NCBI GenBank assembly: GCA_025928545.1
Contig: JAICJH010000035.1
Coordinates: forward strand, 1-64,000
DNA: 64,000 bases
Source: Bryobacteraceae bacterium
Lineage (GTDB): Bacteria > Acidobacteriota > Terriglobia > Bryobacterales > Bryobacteraceae
Reading direction: 5' to 3'
Of the stretch, positions 7,300-16,203 are shown piece by piece; positions within the stretch are counted from its first letter, which is position 1; every line of letters begins with the position of its first letter. A program made the translations under genes and the position numbers. A model generated the notes under the pieces. That model made no database searches. It was not told the DNA's origin and saw only the letters and a list, made by a program, of their open reading frames with translations.

Positions 7300-9675
7300 T
7301 CAAAAAATCCGTTCCTGTTTCTTCAACGTCCCCACAGACGCGACATTCGCGATCGAGAATGACGCCAGATACTGGTTTTCCACCACAGTGCCGAAATCCA
7401 GCCGCCGCACCTGGACGCTGAAGCCGCAGCAACTGGTGTTATACGTAGCCTGCGCGACGCCATATTCCAGCAGGCCCAGTCGGTAATCGTAGATCATGGA
7501 AACGGCCGCGTTCCAGCCTTTGCGGTTCGCGTCGCCGTATCCGAATGTGGTTCGGAACTGATTCGCAGGCGGCGCCAGATCGGGATTGGGGCGAATCTGA
7601 TCGCTGCCCGCGGTCACGAAATACCGGTGGATCCTGATATTGGCCGCGGCTCCGCTGTTCACAATGCGGTGCGACACCGGGTCGTAATTGGCCTGCCAGG
7701 TGAAGCTGAGGCCGGTGATGGGCGATGTCCGGAATTTGGAAACTATGGGAGATACCCGCCGCCTGCCGTCCAGGAATTCGTAGCCAGTCAGATCCAGTTC
7801 GCTCGTTAAAACGTTGCGCTGCCCCGGCACCAGAGCGCCGCCGAACGTGGGGTCGAAAAAGTATTTTCCGCTGAGTTCCCACGAAAGAATTTCCGTGACA
7901 GTTTCGCCCTTTTTGGCATAGATCCGATTCGTGATGCTGACTTCCGCTTCGCGGGTATTGCTGAGCAGATCGGTCGGGTCAAACAGCAGCGTGTCATTGA
8001 ATTTCGAGACGCCCGTCACATAGTCGTAGGTGACGCGAGGTTCGATGACGTGCTTCAGTTTGTCGCCGAAAATAGTCTTGCGATTGAACACCCTTGCCAA
8101 AGATGGAAAGATCAGGTCCAGGCGGGCCTCGGGCGCCGATCGCAGCAGGTTTGCGCTGGATACCACCTTATTGATGAGGGTCTGGCCATAGTAAGTTTCG
8201 TGTTGGGTAATCTCAGGCAGAAGTGTGAAACCGGCCAGATGAATCGCGCTGCTGAGCGAAGGTTCTAAGTCCGCACGGGTACTGAATTGGCTGGTCTGAT
8301 AAAAATCGACGGCCGGCTGTCCGAGGGGTTGTGGTTCCACCCGGTGGAAAAGACCATAACTGGAATGCAGTGAAAACCAGAGAGGCACCGGTCCCCGGGC
8401 GATCTGCTGATAGCTGCCGTTCAACTCGGCCTCCGGCGACTTACGAATCAGCACAGAGTTCCCCGGCGTCGTATCCAGAAAATTTTCAGTGCGCGAAGCC
8501 GAGACATCGAATGTGTACGACTTGAAATGCTTCTCCAGGTAACCCGCGGAATGCGTTTCGGAAAAAATCGCTTGTGTGAAGGAATCGGTAAACTGCTGAT
8601 GAAACAGATAAGAGCTGATGTAATCGACCGATCCCCGGGCCACCCAGCCGTTGCCGAACTCGATTTTGCCGGTGCCTGTGACGCTGTATCCAGGAGCCTT
8701 CAGGATCACCGTTCCGTTCTGCTGAATGCCCCGGTCCTGTACGCCGTAAAAGATCAGGTTGAAATCGGAGTTCTGAGTCGGCCTGCCACGGAAATTCAGG
8801 TCATGCGCGTAGCCGCGCGAACTGAAGTCCTGCAGGACGTAGCTCACATCCATGGAGCGGCCCAGCGTTTGGTAATACCCCATTCCGAAAAGAAAGCCGC
8901 GAGTGGAACTGTGCCCGAAATTCGGCGTAAGGAATCCGCTTCTGCGCGCTTCGGTCTTGAGCGATTTCTCAAAGAACGGAAAATAGAAAACCGGCACCCC
9001 AAGCAGGTGGTACACCGCGTTGCGGGCCACGGCGCGGTCATGCGGGTAATAGTCGATCAGCCGGCTTGACATCGTCCACCAGGGATGCGGCAATTCGCAA
9101 TCCGTAATGGAAGCATCATGCAGAATGTACATGTCCGCCATTTTTTCCACTCGTCCCGCTTCGAAGTAAAAAGGTTCTTTTGAAGTCAGGACTCCCGGGC
9201 GCGCCACAATTTTGGCCTTCAGATAGCCGCGAACGTGACGGTACTCGCCGATTTCCGTGTCCGTGTTGTAAACGGCGCTGTCGGCGTAGAGAACCTCGTC
9301 GTGATCGTAGTCGCGGTAGTAGACGTTACCCGTAGCGGTAGCGACGCCGCTGGGCGGATCGTAATCGACCGAGTTGGCCTTCAGCGTGGCATTCGGAAAT
9401 TCGAAGACCACTCTGCCATTGTTCTTCCCCTTCAGGTGATAAACCCCGTTGTCGCCCACGGCCTGGTCCAGGCAATCTTCGGGAACGCCTTCTCCGCATT
9501 CAACGGACCAGGGAACAATCGATTTGCTGGCGGGAGCGTTGGGCCGCGTTACGTGTACGCCGAAGTCCGGCTTCTCGACCGACGGTTCATTCTGGTCCGC
9601 GGCTCTGCTGAAATCGGGTGACGCGACCGATAAGACAAACATGAGAACTATTGTGGAAATATTGCAGAATCGCAC
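7300..9675 (-). CDS. lptD: LPS-assembly outer-membrane protein LptD
   Basis: Outer-membrane beta-barrel that inserts lipopolysaccharide into the outer leaflet with LptE. After a signal peptide comes an OstA/LptA-like beta-jellyroll (about residues 65-190; VVFEFPNATLKANSVDYD, GVATATGNVYYRD). The barrel follows, with the typical GVPVFYFPFFEKSLKTEAR and SGFLTPNFGHSSTRGFLFG signatures and many alternating strands to the C-terminus. The frame stays open well upstream, so the start is uncertain. GTG at 9675 gives a complete signal peptide (MRFCNISTIVLMFVLSVA) and 791 aa, near the usual size, with GGA upstream; ATG at 9642 would leave a short leader without a basic N-terminus. Its presence indicates a diderm cell with LPS. 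Confidence 0.9.
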   Translation of the reverse strand: MRFCNISTIVLMFVLSVASPDFSRAADQNEPSVEKPDFGVHVTRPNAPASKSIVPWSVECGEGVPEDCLDQAVGDNGVYHLKGKNNGRVVFEFPNATLKANSVDYDPPSGVATATGNVYYRDYDHDEVLYADSAVYNTDTEIGEYRHVRGYLKAKIVARPGVLTSKEPFYFEAGRVEKMADMYILHDASITDCELPHPWWTMSSRLIDYYPHDRAVARNAVYHLLGVPVFYFPFFEKSLKTEARRSGFLTPNFGHSSTRGFLFGMGYYQTLGRSMDVSYVLQDFSSRGYAHDLNFRGRPTQNSDFNLIFYGVQDRGIQQNGTVILKAPGYSVTGTGKIEFGNGWVARGSVDYISSYLFHQQFTDSFTQAIFSETHSAGYLEKHFKSYTFDVSASRTENFLDTTPGNSVLIRKSPEAELNGSYQQIARGPVPLWFSLHSSYGLFHRVEPQPLGQPAVDFYQTSQFSTRADLEPSLSSAIHLAGFTLLPEITQHETYYGQTLINKVVSSANLLRSAPEARLDLIFPSLARVFNRKTIFGDKLKHVIEPRVTYDYVTGVSKFNDTLLFDPTDLLSNTREAEVSITNRIYAKKGETVTEILSWELSGKYFFDPTFGGALVPGQRNVLTSELDLTGYEFLDGRRRVSPIVSKFRTSPITGLSFTWQANYDPVSHRIVNSGAAANIRIHRYFVTAGSDQIRPNPDLAPPANQFRTTFGYGDANRKGWNAAVSMIYDYRLGLLEYGVAQATYNTSCCGFSVQVRRLDFGTVVENQYLASFSIANVASVGTLKKQERIF

Positions 9676-9876
9676 TGTTTTTCCGTGACAAGCGGCCCGG
9701 ATTATGTTACTCAGAGAAATAGGGAATATTGCGGAAGTGTTCCTCAAAAGGCAACCGTAGCACGGCATAAGTTGTGTGGCAAGCGAGCGAGTCGGAAATC
9801 GTTTACCGAGCCGCGACGGTGAAGCATCGGCGCGCACAGCTGGTGTCGGCGGATTAGAAACGCGAAGAGTATAAAA

Positions 9877-10839
9877 ATGCATTGTCAGCACTGCGGTTCC
9901 ATCAATGGCGAAGACGATCATCGCTGCCTGCGTTGCGGGCGACGTCTGAGTGGTGTCGTGATCTCGGCTCCTGCTTCCTATATTGGCGCGACCGCGCTTG
10001 CACTTTCCGCTGAACCCGCTCAGGAGCGCGACTGGACGCCCGAACCTGGCGCCGCAAAGAGCCCGCAACAGCCGGCGCTCTTTGAGCCCGCCGCTCAGGC
10101 GATGCCGCCCGGGAAACCGCGCGCTGGTTCGCAAAACGTAATTCCGTTCGAACAGGTGCAGCGTCAGGCCGCGGGACGCTTTCCTGCGCAGCAGCAGCCG
10201 ATCGTGATCGCAAATCCGCCCGTGGAAACTCCCGGACGCAAGCCCCAACAGCCGTCACGGCCTGCCGCACGCAAAGCAACTCCGCCCGTTGGTCAGGGCA
10301 ATCTAGATTTTCGTCCCAACAGTGCACAGGGTGAACGCGTCCTTGCGACGGGAGTACCGGCCCAGGTTTGTGGCGATAACCGCGTAGCGCCGCCCATGCG
10401 GCGTCTGACCGCTGGAGCCATGGACGTCGCGATGGTGGTCATCGGTTTCGGCGTCTTTGCAGCGTCTGCCCGGATTGCTGGTGTCTTCCTGGGCGCGCCA
10501 CATGGAATCAGCTTTGGCTCCGGCAAACCCCTTTGGATCGGCCTCTCTGCCTCTCTGCTCCTGATCTCACTCCTTTATGGTTTGGTTTGGGCGCTGGCGA
10601 TGCGCGAAACCGCCGGCATGAACTGGACCCAGCTGCATCTTGTCTCGTTTGACGGGGTGGCGCTGGAAGGACGTGACCGCACCATACGGTTTGTCGCGGC
10701 ATGGCTGAGTTACTGCTCCGGCCTCGGCTTGCTGTGGGCGCTGGCAGATGAGGAAAGCCTTGCCTTCCACGATCATATTTCGAGGACGTATCCGGCGGAA
10801 CTCACCACTGCGGGAGTGCTGGTCAGGCAGCGCAAATAG
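9877..10839 (+). CDS. RDD-family membrane protein with N-terminal zinc ribbon
   Basis: Membrane protein of 320 aa. The N-terminus is a small zinc ribbon (CQHC at residues 3-6 and CLRC at 17-20). A long Pro/Gln/Ala-rich, probably disordered linker follows (about 45-165), then an RDD domain starting RRLTAGAMDVAMVVIGFG with three hydrophobic segments and ending LAFHDHISRTY. RDD proteins are of largely unknown function; some are linked to ion transport. The gene is divergent from lptD across 201 bases that presumably hold both promoters. A zinc ribbon joined to an RDD domain by a disordered linker is a recurring arrangement in soil bacteria. The role is not known. Confidence 0.75.
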   Translation: MHCQHCGSINGEDDHRCLRCGRRLSGVVISAPASYIGATALALSAEPAQERDWTPEPGAAKSPQQPALFEPAAQAMPPGKPRAGSQNVIPFEQVQRQAAGRFPAQQQPIVIANPPVETPGRKPQQPSRPAARKATPPVGQGNLDFRPNSAQGERVLATGVPAQVCGDNRVAPPMRRLTAGAMDVAMVVIGFGVFAASARIAGVFLGAPHGISFGSGKPLWIGLSASLLLISLLYGLVWALAMRETAGMNWTQLHLVSFDGVALEGRDRTIRFVAAWLSYCSGLGLLWALADEESLAFHDHISRTYPAELTTAGVLVRQRK

Positions 10840-10897
10840 TGCACGGGCCGTCCCCAGCCTGTGGGTCCCGGTTTACGTTCCGTCAGAGCCTCGCTAC

Positions 10898-12214
10898 CTA
10901 TTCAATCACCTTTTTCTGGCGGATGAGTTTTTCCAGCGCATCACGCACGAATCCAGCCTGATTCGGAAACTCCAGCCCCCTCGACCGCAGATTTTCCTGA
11001 GAGTCCTGATTGGCGGCCGTGAAATCCGAGACGGCCAGCTTGTAGTCTTTGTCGGGATCAATCGTGTGGCCGGCGGTCACAACAGCAGGCAGATCGCGTC
11101 CCTTGAAAGTCCCCCAAACCACCAGATTGTCGAACGGCATGATATTCCACACGTGCCGCACCAGCAACTGACCCTGCGGAAGAATATCCCGAACCGCACC
11201 CGAATTCAGAAAAGCAAAATCGGCGCCACTCGCCTCCTTCATAGCCTGTTCAATCATGGTCTTCAGTTCAGGCCGCGCAATAAGGCGATTGGAAACTGCC
11301 AGCGGCTGATCCACTACAACCGCGGCCTTGTCTTCCCAGATTTTCACCTGTGCGGCCACGTCGGGAGCCGGCTCTACTTTGTCGCTGTCGATCGAAATTT
11401 TCTTCCATAGCCACGAAACAGGGGCCTTCTTCTCGGTGTCGATTTTCAGCTCCAGCCGACCCAGTTCTTCCCCATAACTCTTCACCCGCACCAGAACATG
11501 ATTGCCGCTCGACAATTCATGCTCGAGTCCGGTGTGAATGTGCCCGGAAATTACGACAGGAACATCGGGCTCCCGCACCATCGCCTCTTCTTCAGCGCCG
11601 TTGATATGCGCCACCACTACGATCAGATCGCATTGACCCTTCAGCTCGGCCGCATACTTTCGCACGGTTTCCACCGGGGGCGTCGTGTGATAGTCGCCCA
11701 GATTGGCCGGAAATGTCAGGCTGTGCAGATCATCCGTCATTGCGCCGATAATGCCGATCCGCATGCCGTTTACCTTTAGAATCGTCCATGGTTTTGGCGT
11801 GAACAATTGCCCCTTGCTGTCCACGATATTGGAAGAAACAATCGGATATTTCGAGGTTTCGACGAAGTTGCGTGTCTGCGCCCAGGCGTAGTCGAAATCG
11901 TGGTTGCCCAGCGTGGCCGCATCAAACCCGAACATGTTCGCGATCTCGAAAATCGGAAGGCCCTTGAACATCGTGGAAACCGGCGTGCCCTGCGCCAGAT
12001 CTCCGGCATTGAGCAAAATGCAATCGATGCACCCATCGCGTTGCTGCCGGATCACTGCCGCCAGATACGCAAAGCCACCGTGATGATTGTCGAGAGGGCT
12101 CAGCCGCGAATGCAGATCGTTGGTATGCAGAATCGTCAGCGTCCGGATCTCCGCCGTGAGCTGGGTTACGGCAAGAGCGGTCAGACAACAGACGAGACGA
12201 AACCAAATGCGCAT
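10898..12214 (-). CDS. Periplasmic 5'-nucleotidase / metallophosphatase (UshA-like)
   Basis: Exported calcineurin-like phosphoesterase of 438 aa. After a signal peptide (ending near QLTAE) come the classic dinuclear metal motifs: ILHTNDLHS (D and H), LNAGDLAQG (D), TLGNHDFDYA (N, H, D), VVAHING (H) and VISGHIHTG (H-x-H). The C-terminal 5'-nucleotidase domain (about residues 260-430) includes FAFLNSGAVRDILPQG and VWGTFKGRDLPAV. Likely hydrolyses nucleotides or cyclic nucleotides outside the cytoplasm for phosphate or nucleoside salvage. Its start lies 8 bases after the cupin stop on the same strand, so the two are probably one transcript. The exact substrate is not determined. Confidence 0.87.
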   Translation of the reverse strand: MRIWFRLVCCLTALAVTQLTAEIRTLTILHTNDLHSRLSPLDNHHGGFAYLAAVIRQQRDGCIDCILLNAGDLAQGTPVSTMFKGLPIFEIANMFGFDAATLGNHDFDYAWAQTRNFVETSKYPIVSSNIVDSKGQLFTPKPWTILKVNGMRIGIIGAMTDDLHSLTFPANLGDYHTTPPVETVRKYAAELKGQCDLIVVVAHINGAEEEAMVREPDVPVVISGHIHTGLEHELSSGNHVLVRVKSYGEELGRLELKIDTEKKAPVSWLWKKISIDSDKVEPAPDVAAQVKIWEDKAAVVVDQPLAVSNRLIARPELKTMIEQAMKEASGADFAFLNSGAVRDILPQGQLLVRHVWNIMPFDNLVVWGTFKGRDLPAVVTAGHTIDPDKDYKLAVSDFTAANQDSQENLRSRGLEFPNQAGFVRDALEKLIRQKKVIE

Positions 12215-12222
12215 GGTTGATT

Positions 12223-12591
12223 TTATCGTGCGGGGCTTCTTAAATACGCATCGTCGCCACGGAGCCAGTCTTCCCGCCGCGGAGAGAATAAATCAGTAGC
12301 CATGGAATCTTCCAGCGCCTCCACCATATGGGGTAGATTCGGCGGAATCTGAAGCACGTCCCCGGCCCGCACAATCACCTCCCGCCCTTCTTCCGATCCA
12401 CCGAACACAAACTTCAGCGCGCCCGATTTCAGCATCGTCACCTGCTCGTTTTCGTGATGATGCATGCCGACCACCGCGCCGGCCCGCAGCAGGATTCGCG
12501 CGATCGTCATACGCTCCGTGTGGACGACCTGCCGAACCGTCTTTTCGTTCATTTCTTCGCGCGGAATTGTAGCCCAGTTGTATTGATCCAT
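12223..12591 (-). CDS. Small cupin-domain protein
   Basis: Single-domain cupin of 122 aa. Motif 1 is VGMHHHENEQVTMLKSG (three His and one Glu as likely metal ligands). Motif 2 is GDVLQIPPNLPHMVEAL with a further His. Such small cupins bind a metal and act as dioxygenases, isomerases or ligand sensors; nothing here decides which. It precedes the 5'-nucleotidase by 8 bases and is separated from the divergent nucleotidyltransferase gene by only 27 bases. The start is uncertain: ATG codons at 12591, 12552 and 12510 are in frame, none with a good ribosome site. Confidence 0.75.
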   Translation of the reverse strand: MDQYNWATIPREEMNEKTVRQVVHTERMTIARILLRAGAVVGMHHHENEQVTMLKSGALKFVFGGSEEGREVIVRAGDVLQIPPNLPHMVEALEDSMATDLFSPRREDWLRGDDAYLRSPAR

Positions 12592-12618
12592 TTGAGGTCA
12601 GTATCCTATAAGCTGCTC

Positions 12619-13347
12619 ATGAAAGGCATCGTCCTGGCAGGCGGAACCGGCAGCAGGCTGTTTCCCCTCACCAAAATAACCAACAAACACCTGCTGCCCA
12701 TTTACGACAAGCCAATGATCTATTATCCGATCCAGGCGTTGGTCGATGCGGGGATCACAGACATCATGGTCGTCACCGGCGGCAAGAATTCCGGAGATTT
12801 TCTCCGCCTGCTGGCCAACGGCAAGGATTTCGGCCTGAAGCATATCGCCTACGCCTACCAGGAGGGAGAAGGGGGAATCGCCGAAGCGCTCGGTCTTTGC
12901 GAGCATTTTGCGGCCGGCCAGCCGATCTGCGTTGTGCTCGGTGACAACATCATCGAAAAAAATATCCGCGTTGCCGCCGACGCCTTTCGCGAACAAAAAC
13001 GCGGCGCGCGTATCCTGCTCAAGGAAGTGGAGGACGCCGAACGCTTCGGTGTCGCCGAATTCCAGGGCGACCGCATCATCGGCATCGAAGAAAAACCGAA
13101 GCAGCCGAAATCCAATTTCGCCGTGACTGGCATCTATATGTACGACGCCACTGTCTTCGACAAAATCAAGACCTGCAAACCGTCCCATCGCAACGAACTG
13201 GAAATCACCGACGTGAACAACGCCTACGTCGCCGAAGGCACCATGACCTATTCCTTCCTCGACGGCTGGTGGACCGACGCAGGTACTTTCGACTCGCTTC
13301 TACGTGCCGCCAACCTTGTCCGCCAGACCAAAGGACCGACGGAATGA
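12619..13347 (+). CDS. Sugar-1-phosphate nucleotidyltransferase (short RmlA type)
   Basis: First gene of the surface-glycan operon, 242 aa. It activates a hexose-1-phosphate, most likely glucose-1-phosphate to dTDP-glucose. The start LAGGTGSRLFPLTK is the nucleotide-binding loop, with NKHLLPIYDKPMIYYPI, GDNIIEKN (metal-binding Asp) and VEDAERFGVAEF following; these are RmlA signatures. The protein is the short form, without the roughly 50-residue tail of enterobacterial RmlA. The ATG at 12619 begins the conserved first strand; in-frame upstream codons read into the divergent cupin gene. The stop overlaps the next start (ATGA). No rmlB or rmlD is in the window. Confidence 0.85.
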   Translation: MKGIVLAGGTGSRLFPLTKITNKHLLPIYDKPMIYYPIQALVDAGITDIMVVTGGKNSGDFLRLLANGKDFGLKHIAYAYQEGEGGIAEALGLCEHFAAGQPICVVLGDNIIEKNIRVAADAFREQKRGARILLKEVEDAERFGVAEFQGDRIIGIEEKPKQPKSNFAVTGIYMYDATVFDKIKTCKPSHRNELEITDVNNAYVAEGTMTYSFLDGWWTDAGTFDSLLRAANLVRQTKGPTE

Positions 13348-13892
13348 CCACAGCCCACGAGATTGTTATCGAGCTGCCCAAATGTGAAAAGGGAATCGGC
13401 GACATAATCCTCGCGCCGGATTCCGCGAAGCTCATCGACGGCGTGAAATGCGCGCCGCTTGCCATCTGGCCGGACGATCGGGGCTACTTCCTCGAAGTGC
13501 AGCGCATCGGCGTTGGCCTCGCGGCTCATTTCCCGAAAGAGAGCACGCAGATTTCGGCGGCTATTAACTATCCGGGAATCATCAAAGCCTTCCACTTTCA
13601 TCGGCACCAGACTGATTGCTGGACGCCGGCCAACGGCATGTTCCAGGTCGTTCTGATCGACCTCCGCCCTGAATCCGCAACTTTCGGCCGTTGCAACACG
13701 CTCTATGTCGGTCAGCTTCGTCCCTGGCAGATTCTGATTCCGCCAGGAGTAGCTCACGGCTACAAGGTTGTCGGCACCGGTCCTGCGACTCTGATCTACG
13801 CCACCGACCGCTTCTATAATCCAGCGGACGAAGGCCGAATTCCGCATAACGATCCGCACCTCAACTATGACTGGGAACTCCAGCATAAATAG
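13344..13892 (+). CDS. RmlC-like sugar 3,5-epimerase family protein
   Basis: Cupin-fold protein of 182 aa in the dTDP-4-dehydrorhamnose 3,5-epimerase superfamily. Visible parts are WPDDRGYFLEVQRIG, NYPGIIKAFHFHRHQTDCW around the catalytic His, and LIPPGVAHGYKVVG. Canonical RmlC has a lysine after the active-site His (H-[FY]-Q...K); here that segment is HFHRHQTD. It is thus a divergent member that may act on another nucleotide sugar or have lost one activity. The ATG overlaps the upstream stop as ATGA, showing coupling with the nucleotidyltransferase. Family is confident, reaction is not. Confidence 0.75.
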   Translation: MTTAHEIVIELPKCEKGIGDIILAPDSAKLIDGVKCAPLAIWPDDRGYFLEVQRIGVGLAAHFPKESTQISAAINYPGIIKAFHFHRHQTDCWTPANGMFQVVLIDLRPESATFGRCNTLYVGQLRPWQILIPPGVAHGYKVVGTGPATLIYATDRFYNPADEGRIPHNDPHLNYDWELQHK

Positions 13893-13907
13893 CCTGGCGC
13901 GGTTTTT

Positions 13908-14969
13908 GTGATAGCCGCCCTGGATGCCACTCCGCTCATCCTCACCTCAGGCGGCCTTGCCCGCTACGTGGCCGAACTATCCACCGCCCTGGCGCGTGAA
14001 TTTCCCCAGGACACTTACACACTGCTCTCGGATCAGGACTTCAAACTGCCTCCGAACTCGCCGCGCAATCTGACGGCGGGGCCGGAACGCGTCCACGATA
14101 AACGCTGGTGGCTGCGCGGTGTCCGTCGCGCGATGGCTGCCACGGGCGCCGAAATTTTCCACGGCACGAACTTCGAGGTTCCCTACCTTGGTAATACGCC
14201 CGCCATTCTCACTATCCATGACTTATCGCCGTGGAAAGACAGAACCTGGCACACAGGGGCGGACCGAGTGCGCAGGCGAACGCCATGGCTGATTCGCCTG
14301 CGCAGAGCTCAGATGATTCTGACAGTGAGCGAAGCTATGCGCCGCGAAATTGTCGCCCACTTCCAACTCCCGGAAACTCTGGTCCGCGCTATACCGCTGG
14401 CCGCTTCGGAACTTTTCCGCCCTACTGCACACCTGACGCCCCCGGCGCGTCCATATTTCTTGTTCATCGGTACTCTGGAACCGCGCAAGAATCTGAACGC
14501 GCTCATTGAAGCGTGGCGCGAAACCCGTGGCGAAACGGGCGCCGATCTCCTCATTGCCGGCCGCACCCGTGCCGATTTCACGCCGATAGCAGCAAGCCCG
14601 GGAATGGAATATCTCGGAGAAGTTCCCGACGCCGAACTTCCCCGACTACTGGCTTCCGCCCTCGCGTTCGTCTACCCGACACTCTACGAAGGCTTCGGCC
14701 TGCCCGTACTCGAAGCCATGCAGTGTGGCTGCCCGGTTATCACGTCGCGCGACCCCGCCGTGCGCGAAGTCGCGGATGGGGCGGCAATTCATGCAGCCAC
14801 TGTGCAGGAATTGGCAGCAGCCCTCCGTGGCGTCGCCGCGAATCCCGACCTCCGCCGCGACCTTTGCGAAAAAGGGCTGGCCCGCGCGCGCGAATTTTCC
14901 TGGACCTCAACTGCCAGGCAAACCCGCGCACTCTATCGGGAAGTTCTGAACGGAGCCCCCGTTGCCTGA
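13908..14969 (+). CDS. GT4-family glycosyltransferase (first of three)
   Basis: GT-B-fold retaining glycosyltransferase of 353 aa. The N-terminal half begins AALDATPLILTSGGLARYVAEL, the acceptor-side Gly loop. The C-terminal donor half has FLFIGTLEPRKNLNALIEAW and the E-x7-E motif in YEGFGLPVLEAMQCGCPVI. It likely adds a sugar from a nucleotide donor to a growing surface glycan at the cytoplasmic membrane. GTG at 13908 is the start; no ATG gives a full first strand. The stop overlaps the next gene's TTG start by 8 bases. Sugar specificity cannot be read. Confidence 0.85.
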   Translation: MIAALDATPLILTSGGLARYVAELSTALAREFPQDTYTLLSDQDFKLPPNSPRNLTAGPERVHDKRWWLRGVRRAMAATGAEIFHGTNFEVPYLGNTPAILTIHDLSPWKDRTWHTGADRVRRRTPWLIRLRRAQMILTVSEAMRREIVAHFQLPETLVRAIPLAASELFRPTAHLTPPARPYFLFIGTLEPRKNLNALIEAWRETRGETGADLLIAGRTRADFTPIAASPGMEYLGEVPDAELPRLLASALAFVYPTLYEGFGLPVLEAMQCGCPVITSRDPAVREVADGAAIHAATVQELAAALRGVAANPDLRRDLCEKGLARAREFSWTSTARQTRALYREVLNGAPVA

Positions 14970-16203
14970 TACACCTGTCCGCTCCGTCCTGATTCTTTCC
15001 CCGGAACCGCCATATCCTCTCAACGGAGGCGGAGCCTTCCGCATCGCCTCACTCCTCCACTATTTCGCCCGATCCGCCCAGGTCGACCTCATACTTTTTT
15101 CCGAAAGCGGAAAGCCGGCCACTATCCCGCCGGGCTTAATACGCTCGCAAACAGTCATCCCGCTGCCGGTTCACAGCAACGGCACTCTGGCCCGCTACGT
15201 CCGGAACGCCCGCCGCGCTGCCCAGGGCATCCCGCCTCTGATAGACCGTCTCAGCGGCCATCGCTCCGAACTATCGCAAGCTCTGGCGGGAAAACACTAC
15301 GATGTCGGAATCGTAGAACACTTCTGGTGCGCACCCTACTTCGATCAGATCGCCGCCGCCTGCGATCAAACCATCCTGGATCTGCACAACGTCGAATCCG
15401 TCCTCCACGCCCGCTGCGCCCAAACTACGCAGGGCCTCCCGGCTGCGGGCCATAAACGGTTCGCTGCCAGTTCCAGGCGGCTCGAGCAGACCTTTCTCCC
15501 CCGCTACAACCTTGTCCTCGCCACGTCCAACGCCGATGCCGCAACGGCTCGCGCTATCGCCCCCTCGGCGAATATCGCCGTTTATCCAAACGCCTTGCCG
15601 CTCAGACCGGTGCCTCAGGTCTCTGAAGAACCCGTCGTCGTCTTCCCGGCGAATTTCGAATACCATCCCAATATCGACGCCGTTCGTTTTCTCGTCTCCT
15701 CCATCTGGCCGGAAGTCCGCCGCAGCTGCCCCGACCTTCGCCTCCGCCTGGTCGGCCGCGGCGACAAATTCATCCGCCATCTCCTGCCCTCTGGCCTCGA
15801 TATTGAGACCACCGGTCCCATCGACGATGCACTTGCCGCCATCGCTGCTGGTCGCATGGTGATCGCTCCTCTCCGGTCAGGCAGCGGCACGCGCATAAAG
15901 ATTCTGGAAGCCTGGGCGGCGGCCCGTCCGGTCATTGCAACTTCTTTAGCTGCGGAGGGTTTGGATGGGGTGGGGGATTGCAACCTGATCGTTGCAAACG
16001 AGGGATTGGATTTTGGCAGATCAATTGCTCAGCTCAACGCCGACCCATCTCGACGTGCCGGGCTGTCTGTCAATGGCCGCCGTCTTTTTGAAGAGCGTTA
16101 TACATGGCAGGCAGCGTGGCAAATGCTCGACAAAATTCGGCTGATTGGCGGTACTGGTACAGGGCATCGCTATACTGAGGATTCTGATGCGAATTGCCGT
16201 TGA
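14962..16203 (+). CDS. GT4-like glycosyltransferase (second of three)
   Basis: GT-B glycosyltransferase of 413 aa. It opens SVLILSPEPPYPLNGGGAFR, typical of the GT4 N-terminal loop, and has LDLHNVESVLHAR in the acceptor domain. The donor domain contains VVFPANFEYHPNIDAVRFL, then IAPLRSGSGTRIKILEAWAA, where the sugar-contacting motif is reduced compared with the neighbouring GT4 enzymes. The start is TTG at 14962, overlapping the upstream stop; no in-frame ATG precedes the first strand. It overlaps the next gene by 17 bases. Role: glycan chain assembly, inferred from context. Confidence 0.82.
   Translation: MPDTPVRSVLILSPEPPYPLNGGGAFRIASLLHYFARSAQVDLILFSESGKPATIPPGLIRSQTVIPLPVHSNGTLARYVRNARRAAQGIPPLIDRLSGHRSELSQALAGKHYDVGIVEHFWCAPYFDQIAAACDQTILDLHNVESVLHARCAQTTQGLPAAGHKRFAASSRRLEQTFLPRYNLVLATSNADAATARAIAPSANIAVYPNALPLRPVPQVSEEPVVVFPANFEYHPNIDAVRFLVSSIWPEVRRSCPDLRLRLVGRGDKFIRHLLPSGLDIETTGPIDDALAAIAAGRMVIAPLRSGSGTRIKILEAWAAARPVIATSLAAEGLDGVGDCNLIVANEGLDFGRSIAQLNADPSRRAGLSVNGRRLFEERYTWQAAWQMLDKIRLIGGTGTGHRYTEDSDANCR

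Noticed and set aside
12592..12618. A dedicated promoter region between the cupin and nucleotidyltransferase genes
   Set aside because: Only 27 bases separate the assumed starts, too short for two promoters; either the cupin starts later or the promoters lie inside the genes. No element could be defined.
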